Part shown: piece by piece, positions 36,401 through 48,400 of the stretch
How positions within the stretch are numbered: the first letter of the stretch is position 1
How the letters are laid out: the number at the start of each line of letters is the position of its first letter
Origin: Haemonchus contortus
Taxonomy: Eukaryota > Nematoda > Chromadorea > Rhabditida > Trichostrongylidae
Direction of reading: 5' to 3'
Assembly (NCBI GenBank): GCA_000469685.2
Contig: LS997562.1
Location: 38,228,345 to 38,292,344, forward strand
DNA: 64,000 bases
Translations under genes and position numbers: made by a program
The notes under the pieces: model-generated
What the model saw: the letters and a program-made list of their open reading frames with translations, nothing else
Database searches by the model: none
What the model was told of the DNA's origin: nothing

Positions 36401-39400
36401 TCAATCAATATGATCGTCTGTCTTCCTTTACATCCTGGCTGAACATAGAAGCGATCTTATTGGAGTTAACCGTGAAATTCCCGGAGAATGGGCCATAAAT
36501 TATTTCATTTTGCAATTTTCTTACATTCTATTATTAATTATTGATATTGTCGGTTATTTAGTATTATTATTATTAAAATACTATTTTGTTGCTTCGTGGT
36601 TATGACGTTTTCTGGGTGTAGGTGGTGATAGGATAGGGCTAAATGTTACATCCTCATGGTATGGTCGAGGAGTCGAATCCGGGATCAGTTACGATTACTG
36701 TCCAAGCCAACCAGTCCTCCAGTCTTTCAGGGGATCGGCTATCGTTTCATCTGGGAAGATAAAACCACACCGAATTATAAATCGGTTAATTATCGCAAGT
36801 TACTGTACTGACCAAGTAACGTCCCTACCTTTTTCAACGGAAGCCGAATGCGAGGCGCAACCTAGAACGGAATTGATCAATGCCAGAAGAGTCCGTCTTT
36901 TAGCCCACAATAGTAACCTTTCAAAAGTAGCAAAAGAGTTCCATAATCGGATTGATCACCACCGGAATATTTTGAGGAGAAGGGTTTGAGGGGCCCTAGA
37001 GGCCAGAAATGAATTATAACAAATTTTGAACCTTCATTTTCTTGTTCAGAAGGTCTCAGATAACATTTTCATCCTTCCTTTTTTCAACTTCTATTTTTTC
37101 TTCAGCTATCCTTTTTATAGGGAATTTCTCGAGAGATTCGATATCATACCATTTATAGCTCTCTATCATTATCATTGAGTCCAATCCTGAGCTACCGGGG
37201 TTGGGTCCGTTATCAGCGGCGGAAGTGACGTCGACATCGTCGTCGTCGTGTACTTCATCCTATTACACTGACTTCATAGTCGAAAAAAAAGAAGAATCTC
37301 CGAAAGGACACAAACCCGTCCAACTTGCACGACTCAACCGTGTCGCGGAAACGTGATAACGGCAGTCGTTGCAACAAATTTCCCTGGAAATTCCCGTTTC
37401 AAGTAATCTTTAATTGTGCAAATTTATGAGTGGCGTGGTTTTTCCTCTGTAATTCTCCTTGATACACGATTAGGGCTAATCTGTGATAGTTACCGAAGGG
37501 AGTTGAATCTAACCTTTTCATTTTTATTATTCATTCTTCATAATTTAGTATGCCCGCTAGTTAATGTTATTGATTTTCAAAGTAGGCCAAATCTATCAAT
37601 CAATTTTTGTCTATCTCATCTGTCTGTAGCCCGATGAGATCTTTCTTTCTCCTTTTCTCCCTCCATTTTTCCTTCTTGAAGCCTGTTCCAATGAGGAGTC
37701 TCCAGAGGGTATTCCGTCAGCAGCGCATCTCACTGACCGTATCCTGTTTTTGAGAGAAGCTACTAATTTCAAGAATATTTTTTAATAAACGTACATAAAT
37801 GTCCCACTCTCCGCTCAGCTCAAGCTAGTTTTAAACAGTCACACCAGAAGAAAGGTTGGGCAACGATCTATTAACTTTCTGAAGTGATTGTTATCGAAGA
37901 GAGGACTTGCCAAATAGAGTGATCGTTTACTGTTTAATAACTTTCCAATCAAACGAAGCAGTACCATGACTTGATGGCTAAGAATCGTCGTTTTCGTTCT
38001 TTCGTGATCAGAACCCACTATAGCCAATTTGGCGTTCGCCCTCGGAAATTAACTCAGCGAATCATAAATGGGCTAACCAAATTTGCGGACTGTCATATTC
38101 TTTCTTACGATTCGAACAAACGATGACTGCATGGCTCATGTAGTTATGTTTTTGATGCATTGTTATGAGAGAGATGAGTGCGTGGCGCATTCTAAAGGAT
38201 TCAAATACTAATGAGTGCCTGCTATTTTTTGGATAAGATTTTTTGAACCTTTCTTTTCTGGGCGAAACCGGTGGTGAGAGTCACTTCATTTTTCATTCTC
38301 AAGGATTTCTGGGAAATTAATTGTCCTCGATAGGTAAAACTAGATTGTGAGCGAGACCGATGGCTGCTGGGGGGCCTATCGTTATGGCCATAGGTATTCC
38401 GGTGTATTCTAATAACACCTTTTTACTTGGTAATCGTACTCGCTGAGCTGTGGGAATCCCCCAATCTCCTCTGATTTTACTCACTTGCTTTTCCCTTGGA
38501 AGAATGTCAAATATTTCTCATACAAGCAAAATTTCCCGTTTCACACCACCTCTATGTTGGCGATGTGCTATTCAGGATAATGTTTTGATCACATCGAGTT
38601 AGAGGTACAATAATATGGAGTTGTTGTTATTGTTATTGTTGTTTACGGCTGCGGGAAAGTGAACGATGAATGAGTGGACTTCCGTTTAACCAAACAAATT
38701 TTTCATTAAAGAAATAACTTGTATCCATACGTGGATCATTTGCTGAAGATGCCGAAAAATCCCGTGGGTGCGGCCAAACTCGCTATGGACAGAAGCATTT
38801 TGAAATCACCTGGATGAGAGTGATGACATGAGAAACTGTTGCAGAAGAGCCAGCTAATTTGCTTCCCATCTGATCTGATTGAGAAGGGAACTCTCAACTG
38901 CTGGCTGCTCTAGGAAGTAAATAAATGAATCAAATTGATAATAATTTTTAAAAGTTTCAAGCATCAATCAATATATCGATTTTTCCTTTATTGGATCCCG
39001 TTTTTTATGAACTCCTTCTGGTTGTTCTTCCATATGAAAACGACATGTCATCTATTGGTTTTTGAGTTGTTCTTTTGAAGAGCGCTCTGTCAGATAGCTG
39101 ATCTATAGGGGAGATAGGAGCTCATGTGTTCCGTGGATGCTACCTTTACCGATTCTAATCGTTAGTGCACATCGCATGCTCAATCATGCTGTTCATCTTT
39201 CATTTCGTCTCTTTCATTGTGTGTTTTTATCCACCAACTTGTCCAATTCCAATGTAATTATGTCCAAGTGCATTTCCTCACAGCCGAGCAGTCAATTCTT
39301 TGAAGCTTATCAAATTCAGAACGAAAAGTAGTTCTTTAGGGCTGCAACACTGTTGTCTTTCTCCTCGCCTTTTTCTGTTCTTAGCAGGGAAGATTCTTGG

Positions 39401-42400
39401 TTCCTCTTGATGTATTCCTTGAGGCCTATTTTGAGTTTCATTGATTTGTTGAGAAACGTTCAAAGGGGAGGGATGGTTGCAGAGCTATTCAACAGGTATT
39501 CGCACATGGCGCTTATCACAATGCATGGCTCATCCTGGAAAGAACTTTGTCAACGAACTGATCCTTTTTTGTCCTTGTATATAGAAATAAATGGCCAGGA
39601 TCTGTGCGGTGGATGCAGATGAATTTTGCTGGGTTGCGCCACTACTTCAATTTTCATCCAGAATGTCTAAGATTTGAATACCTCCTTTGCCCAGGCGCGA
39701 AATAATTTTTGAGTAAAACTAATATCTTTTCTTCCAGCCACTGATTAAAGAATGGGCCACAATCAATCTCCACTTAATTCTTCCATTGACTTCTGCCCTT
39801 GGCATAGGTACTTTACCAAATCAATGGACTGGGAACTTACTCTGAGATCATATTGAACGTGAAACCCTGTTTTGGGATGAATCCTTATTGAAAAGTGAGC
39901 TTCATCAGCTAGACGAGAGTGGCATCAATCTAACGTATATCTCGAGGTTAATATTATAGCCTATATACTCTGAATGGCTAGGCACTGCCTATTATGTATC
40001 GCACAATAGCCTTGTGTTCCTTCGGTCGAGTGGGGTTGAAGGGTGTCAATCGCGAATCCCTGTGACACCTCGTTTGTTCTCGATTTTCATCGTCTTGTCG
40101 TTCGATGAAGGCAACAAGCCGTTTGGGTCGTTCGTCGTTTTTTTCTTGGCGACTTCCACATGCTTCTAGGTTGTATCTGAACGACGCATGTCGCATCTAT
40201 ACTTGACAGTTGTCATAATCTTTTTATTCTCAGGTAGCAGTTTCAAAATTTTTTGATCTGTTTGTTTTCAGTTAGAAAAATTCCTGTACTATTCTTGGTA
40301 ACTTGCTGAGTAACTTGTTTTTCACCGTTGAAATCAAAACAGACATTCATTCAAGCGAGTCATGTTATTTGGGTTGAACCTAAATCGACTTATTGGCTCA
40401 TAAAATTCACGAGTTTATGTATTATTCCAGTCTTTCCGTTTTCGGTCGACTTTCCGCCACACCAGTGATTATTCTCTCTCAACTGTGTTCGTTCAGAGAC
40501 TTCCTTCGATTTTGTGCATAGATCTGCTCTGAGGCACTGAGCAACGATTTATAGTAGGTACTTGACATTGAAGAGATGAGCCATGCATTCTTGTTCCATC
40601 TAGATGTCGGAAGCGTTTGAATGCAAGACAATAGAGGCAGTAATAAGCTAATGCATTTTTGAGATACTAATTAAGCTTTCATGTGATTCCTACTGGTAGC
40701 ACAAGTTTGGTACCATTAAGCTGACGTTGGCGGATGTGAATAGAAGGTGTGAAGCACCTACCACTCGCCAAAATGCAAGCACAAGTTATTTTTACTTCAA
40801 CGCCTTCGAACTGATCCATAGGAAACTGTGTGGTTGGATGTTACAACTATAGAACCAGTGCTGAACCGATGGCGGTCGAATTCCTCTCCATCTCTCGGGA
40901 CGGAATGATTCAATGGAGTACCCCTGCGAGGATAGAAACTATGAGTTGTAGTGAGGTTGACCACCCCAAATCAGTTCCAAGTCGAGTTCATATCTACGTA
41001 TATGATACAGCAGCCCGGACGGAAGAGAAATGCATGGCGTATCCAGGAAAAGATTCCAATAAAACAACACGACCTAGCCCCTCACTTTTGAAGGTCCACC
41101 ATTTCACCGCTCCTCCCTGGATTTTTTAAAGGTGACTCCGGTTTTGCGGTTTTGAGTCTGGGATTCTGATAAGGTTTTTTTCCAAGATAGCGCGCAAGAA
41201 TCGCTGTAGTCCCATTGCTCTCTACCTTCACAGAAAACGTACAAATGTCCTTTGGCTTCGTCAATAGCAGTATAGTCATAAATGCCTCACAGCAGCATCC
41301 ATCTGCTTGTACAAACACTGATTTCCGTTTGGCATCGTCATCCTTTGATAGGACGTTTCCAACAGCTGCACCTAATCAGTCATTCGGTACATACGTACAT
41401 ATTTTGCCCTCCCAGCTGCATCCATACTCTTAAGGAAGTGGCATTGGTCGTAAGAGGGGGTCAATGATCCAGCTCTCGAGATACATATCAAATAACTAGC
41501 TTATTTTTCCATGTCTTAAGGACCCTTCTAATTATTTCTGTCTCATCTATAGACTTCCCTCTAGTGGTACATACGAGTTTTGCCGAGTTTCGTCCGAGTT
41601 TTTTCTTGTAGTTTTCTCAGAAACTTTGTCAAAGACTTTCATTCTGAAATTCATTCTGCTATAATTCCAACTTTTGTGAGTGTTTTTTTAAAATTTTACA
41701 TCTAAAATTTTTATTTCTACGTTATTTCGTTTCTTCTTCGGCATTTCCTGTGCTGAGTGTACTGCTGACTACTTCCTATCTTGTTTGTTGGTGAGCACGA
41801 GACTAGAGCTTGAAAAGAGGCACGGCATCTGATTTGCAAGGTCTATAGGCACAAATCCCCTTTATCTTCACTTATGGATCTTCCATTCTACCTATTGGTG
41901 CGTTTTGGGAAATATAAATATAGGAGTGAAGTAAAGGGTGGAAATGGGGGTAAAAAGTAAACAGTGACTCTTTCAACTGTTTATTTATTCACGTTCTTAC
42001 TTCCATTCCTTATTTTTGAATCATTGTGTGAAATGAAGGGTGAAACTTTGATTATTTTTTTAAAATCATCTAACCTCATTTGTCATTATTCTTGCTAATA
42101 TAATTTTTCAGTTAATTCATTTCATCCGGATACCTTGCCACCCCCTCCTCAACTTTAGAAAAAATGAAGTTCATATCATGTAAGGAGTCATTTTGGATTT
42201 AGATCACTGGGCCAGGCCTACGCTACCTACGCCATTTACCATTGTCCCAATAGTGCACTTTTCACTCCCTTCACCTTTACGTGTCCAGAGGAAAATCACT
42301 AGCGCGACCTCCAAGAGCAGGCCTCGGCAAGGCTTGCATCCTGTAGGAATGGTCAGGCATGTAGAATTCGTCTCCAAGAGCAGAGCATTGCTTGAAATGC

Positions 42401-45400
42401 CATCTAGCCAAGTGAATTTATAATATGCATAGATTTAGGACGCATCAAAAGCTCTTGCGATTTTTGATTGAAGCAGGGTCTCCAACGGTCGCATTTTGAG
42501 CCTGTTTTTTCATCTCTACCCTTTTACCTCTACATTCGATCCTTTAAGCGCTTCGATCTTTTTTTAATCCCATGATTCAGCCTATACAAAGCCAGTTTTG
42601 TTCCCATCCAATTTTCCTTTAGCATTTCACTAAAGATCGTCTATCCGTGTCTAACGATCCAATTTGCCTGGTACCGACACACATTTGGTCAAGAATCATG
42701 GTGTTTCTTTCGGATTCCTCCGTACAATCGAGCGTACGACAAGGATTTATGGCAAAGGGCGTCGTACAGAGCGTTTTATGGCGTCTTTTCTCGGCCTGAC
42801 GACAATTGATTGTGATGAGGGGATCGTATTTAGGGAACATTAGAGCTGCTGGGTTCCTTTTTTGAATCATTTTTGTATAAGAATGAACAGGAATGAACTT
42901 TTGGAGCCCTTGCGTCCGCCCTTTCTCGTCTGACGTTTATTAGTAGGGGTCTTATTAGTCAACTTTTGAAGCTGCTTATTTCCTGCATAGGCCCTTTAGT
43001 CAGGCAAATAAGCGGGAATGAGTTGTACCTGCTGTGGCGTCCATGTTTACTTCCATTTCCATCCCCTTTTTGGGTTTTTTTTGCTTTCAAACCAGTCCGA
43101 TCTGGCCGCTATGACTGAATTCTATTCGCTCAGCACCAGTGGGTCAGGGAAATTCCGTTTTTGCTTGCTCATGCTACGCCAGATGGGACGGAATGTTTTT
43201 GTTTGCACGTGTGACTGGGCTGATGAGTGTCCGCTAAGATTGACAACCTCTCACTTATCGACTGATTGGTGATAATGCATCCAATTTGTATCTAGGCTGT
43301 AAGTTTCTTCAGGAGTAGTGACTTCCAGCTCCTTCTCCTCCCTAGCACTAATCCCGTTCCGTCACAGGGTCAACGTTCTTGTCCATCCTGTCCATTTGCT
43401 TCTATATGCTGCACTTCTGGCGTTACTTTAGCTTCGAGATTTTCCTCTCGATCTCCAAACACACATTCCTGCAGTAGTGGCTACTGGGTCACCTCAGGAG
43501 CCGTTACTGCGTTCTACAAACAACTATTGTTCAAAATCATCAACCTTCCCTTGCGATATTACTCACCAATCAATTACCTGTTCTTTTTATTTATTTATTT
43601 TTCAGTTTATTTCTTGATTTTTCCTTCCCTTTCGGTCATGTTCAATGAACTGTTGAAGTGTTGACTTCTACCTGAGCTTGAGAGCGCCGTTTTGCATTCC
43701 TAAACCATGCTGCACTTGCCACTATTCCTTCTTCCTTTTTTTTGAAGATTCTGGCGGCGTCAAGATTCTGTGAAGCTTCTTGAATGCATAATATCTACTT
43801 TCATTTTTACCACATTCAGTTTTGGGGTTTGGTATTATTTACATAATTCCATAGAATCGTGCTGAAAATCCGCAACGCGACAGCGCGCGTCCGTTCTTGT
43901 CGATCTTGCTAAGGTTGCCGTTACCGCTTATTCACGTCGTCTAATGTTTTCTATCTCCACCCTCTTTTAAACATTTCTTTCTGTTTATATTTGCTTTGCA
44001 ATCTACTTGCTGTTACACAATCTCTGGGCACATAAAGCTCATATTATTTCTTCTCTCTCTGAAATCAGTCCTTTCATATGGTAGGACTGCATCTGTTTTC
44101 TCAAATAACCAATGTGAATGTTTTCAAAGTCGTTTTATTTATTTCAGATTTGCATAGCGAGCATTTGGACTCGCATTCAGTGGTTTGCTACCTCATGACT
44201 TTATATCTATCAATAATTGGAAAAAGTTCCATTGGGGCATTACAGAGTTCGGTGAGTAGTTTTTTTTTCAATGGGCAATGCTGCTATAAGTACTTCACTG
44301 CTCAATAAACTTTAGGGAAACGCTGATATCTAGATAAATAGCCTGAACAACATTTTTGGATTAGCAGAAGTGAAAAATAATTGACGATTCGTCGATACAG
44401 CTCATTTCCAATGCGGAGAGTTTAGTCAGAAATCTCGGGCGTTTATACTCCTCCCCCCAACGGCGCACGCTCCGCCCACACAGGACGTGCATTGCACACT
44501 CACCAGTGCTTCCAAATTCGGCTCCCTGCGTGAATACTGTTCAACTATCGAACCTGAAATGTTGAAGCACTCCTAGTGAAAAAAGCGAGAACTCGTTCTC
44601 ACTTTTGTCTCTTGAAACGACCCTTCATTAATTTTAGATTTTTTTATCGGCGTGAAGGCCATGCTCCCACTTAGTGATAACTTAAAGCTGTCGAAGTGGT
44701 AGGCGTACGTGTTGTACCTTACGAGTTTTAGTCCTGGTGTACTTTATGATCCTGGACGTGCCAACCTTTCGTCCTCCATGGTCGCTGAAAGTGCCGAGAT
44801 TCCAAGTGAAATGAAAACAGCATGATTGATTGCCCCATTCGATAGATTTCGTTCAAAACCCTTCATGATTTCAATTATTCTACCTACTTGTTGGAAAGTT
44901 CGAGGGAGTAGTTTATATTAAATGTTGCGAGCAAAATCTGGGTTGGAAAGAGGAGTCGAACTACCTCAGCTCCTGCTTCAGAGTGGTTCACACTTTTAAG
45001 ACCTCAAAATTATGGCCCAAACATCGACAGATTACCATAAGGTGTCATAGGGATGCCGGATCAGCCTTAAGGAGGCCCAACTGCTTGGCAACAAATGGCA
45101 ACAAAGCGAATGATTTTTCTGAACTGTCAGAATGGCCCGGTGATTTATTATGTAAACTTTTAATTCTATTGGAAAACAGAGCGAAAACATAAAGAACGAG
45201 AGGGGGAGGACGAATTAAAAGCGATTTGAATGATGAAGTTGTGACTTGGGGATATTATTGTAAAGGATGATGGGTGAAGTCAGGTGTTCCCGTTGGGTGG
45301 ATGGAATTTCGCAGCCGCCGTCATTTTCTTCCCCGTTCCCTAGCCCCCATCGTCGTTATCTGTCCCACCAGGTTCATGCCATGATGTACTTTTCGATGTC

Positions 45401-48400
45401 TGTCGTTCAAAGTCGGTAACTTTTCTGCACCTCGCCAGATGTTTACGACGCCCAACTGACCGATATCTGTTGAGTACGGTAGCCCTTACAGTATATTTCC
45501 GGTTGACCGGAAAGGCAACGATATGGAGAGAAAGACTACTCACGTAAGTACAGAATAGTTTCAGGGGGATTTCTACATCAGACAGGGGCGAGGGACTTAT
45601 TTGTTTGTTTATTTATTTACTTTTCACATATTTATCACTTCTGATTTCCGACAAATCCATCCAAGCCCATATTTGTCACTTATTTTTACTTTGTTGAATC
45701 GTTTTACTCTTCGTCCTATATTTGCTGGGAATTATTTTTGTTTATTCCGACAAATACATCTTTTTACTTGTAAACAACTGAACTTCACCCTCCTATTTCT
45801 CTTGATTTGTACTTTACAAGGAGACGCAAAGTGCTGATCACTACATGTCCACTAAACGGGGTTACTATTCGTCCATTAAGCGGGATTACGGTGAACAGGA
45901 AGTCGTGGCAGGACCCATGCTCATATTGAGCAATTTCGAAAATCGTATTTCGTGTGAGTATTAGTAATGGTCGCGCAACAATGGTGTTGACATAACCTTT
46001 TCAGGTTCTTCAAAAGCCCCATCGGCCAAGGTTTATTTGTTGTGCACTTTTTTCAGTCCCGTGTTGAATGGGCTGAAAGAAAATTGGTACTACCATAAAA
46101 TTTTAATATTATTTTTAAAAATATTGAAAAAACCCATCGAAAAAAGCTTTCGAAGGAGGTTCATATATCCGAACTCCTTGAAATTCTTGCGATGTGGGAC
46201 TGGGACTGGGCGACTTTCCTTAGGGCCAACTTCATTCCCAGTCTCATAGTGGACTTTCAGCTATGCTACCTTATCTGCTATCAATTTTTTATCGTTTTTT
46301 TTTTTTCACGGGGCAACTGATCCATTCCCTATCAGCTGTTTCCATAACTCATTTTAACACCTACTAGATATGCCAAGAATTCATGAAGCTCTACTATACA
46401 GTGTAATCTCTGTTGCCACAGGTATTTGGGGTGATAAACAATTTAATAGCTCATCAAAACCGCTTTCGACACCTGTCGGTTGCTTTGATGTCCTGAACCT
46501 TGTATTGATGGATGATAATGGGAAACGTTTGAACGGCAACAAAGCTGTTCCATGTTTTACTTCATCTTTTCCACCTTTTCATATGATTCGTTGGTATCGA
46601 TCGGTATTGATTTTCTAAGCAGTTCTTGACCTATCGTCGATACCTGTATTGATTCTGACCATATTTTTGAGTCTTCTTTCTATGGCTCCGAGACCACTTA
46701 GCGAAGGCTTCTGCAAGCGCTTCAGACTTTTTTTTCCCCTAAGATGGTTTAGTCGGTGGAGGTATGGCTCAGTGGTTGAATCTTCCGCATTTCACGTGCT
46801 GTTGGATCAATTCCACAACTGTGCAAAGACTTCTTTGAATCTTTTTTTCTTAAAATTCATCGGTTTGTTGATGGAAGCAGATCAACCAGATCAAATTGTA
46901 ATGGGCGGGGACCTGAAGGGCAATTAAACGCTCATTAAAGGCCTCTGGCATGCGCCACGTTTATGATTATAGCCCAGATTTCGGGGACATTTGGATATGT
47001 GTAAACTCTATGCGATGGATTTTCAAGGTAAATATTACTGCCATTAAAAGAGTGGGATTGGGTTTGTCTGGGGATTGATCTCAGGAATGATGCAAACAGA
47101 ATTCACAACCATGTCCGCTGCTCCATCTCCAACCGTTTGAAGAGGCCAAGCCTGATCAGCTTTTTCTGATCCCCATGTGGGAAGTGTTTCGGTCAAATCC
47201 ACCTATGAATCTGATGGTTCAGGCTCATTTATTACAATCTTCTGTCCTTTCTTCGTATTTGTTTTCAGATTGCATAGCACTTATTTCTGTTTGACGTATT
47301 ACCCATCATCCGGGCACATCACGTTCATTACAACACCGTCTTGGCAATATCGCAGCTATGAGTTTTCAAAGGAGCCATTCAGCTGAATTTCGCTACCGTA
47401 TATTTCAAGCAAGAAGATGGTCTTGATGTGGTTTACAGCGCTTCAGGGCTATTCCGCTCCTCTATCAAGTGCAGGTAGTATACAGTAAGACCCGCATGTC
47501 ATGGTCGCTACCCTATTATCTGGGGACTGTTGTTTCGTAGGCTGCAAGGTTTGAATAAGCGCCACTCTGAAGATATCCAGTGACCACTCCGTTAGATCCG
47601 GGACGGTAGGCTCGGTTCACTCAAATGAATTTCGTTTTTGTTATTAGGACCTATTGCAGCGGTTTCTACCTGCTATGCCGTTTACGGGCGGAGGCAGCCT
47701 ACCTTCTCTTCCCTACGTCAGCCTCGTCTTCGTAGAATACGTTCCTTCATGATTCTTCCGTTCCACATGAGAATTGTTTTTGTTGTATCTGAACATCGCC
47801 GTAAGCTCGTCGGTAAACCTCGCTATGACGCGGACAATATTTTTGCAATTTCTTCTTACGGATGCACTTTGCGTAGGCCTGGGCTGGAACATGCGGTCTC
47901 TCGAAGTGCAGAACGAAGCCTAGACTTTTGATCACCTGGCTTTCCATTTCTTATAGAAGGCGAAGAAGGCTGGGTACATCCAGGAGAGTCAGGGGACATA
48001 GAGTTGCCATAGCGTAAGTCGGAGTAATGGACTTCTTCCGATAGTTATAGCTGTTAACTGTTTCGGTCAGGGGAACTGCGACTGGCGAGTAGCAAGCTTA
48101 ACCCTCCTTTTGCAAATCGGTTATTTTTAATTTAATGATTTAATCAGCTAGTAAATAACATGTAATACCACCAGTTAACTCCGACCTATCGAATTTTCCA
48201 TTTTCTTGGTGACGTAGCTATAAAATGAATGCCATAATCGAAGCTACAAGCTTTTTTTTTGAAGCATAGCCTGGTCCTCAGGACAAAACTCCTGGTCGTA
48301 GTTTGGTTTATAGGCCGTGCGTGTGCCAACAACGCCTCATGACCCTATCCCATCCAACATAGCCATTCTGTCTAAAACTATATCTAAAATTTTCACCGAA

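Larger units (their letters stand above)
26579..44147 (+). other. dys-1: dys-1 giant intron 5 (17,569 bp) inside CH2
   Basis: Flanked by donor GTTAGT and acceptor TTATTTCAG; exons 5 and 6 join in phase 1 with an ungapped match to human CH2. I found no convincing internal gene. It holds at least seven SINE-like copies or fragments, a Helitron-like end (32230), AT-rich low-complexity patches (30370-30470, 30880-30960, 36050-36200), a 10-nt G run (30285-30294) and a run of ATCGATCG motifs (33.2-34.9 kb). A relatively G+C-rich block at 28680-29000 has no recognised content. Confidence 0.85.

Noticed and set aside
46755..46840. Functional tRNA gene
   Set aside because: A-box match is good, but the B box is degenerate and the arms do not pair.
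47638..47947. Overlapping sense and antisense open frames in intron 8, possibly a transposon remnant
   Set aside because: I could not identify any transposase, reverse transcriptase or other motif in either frame.
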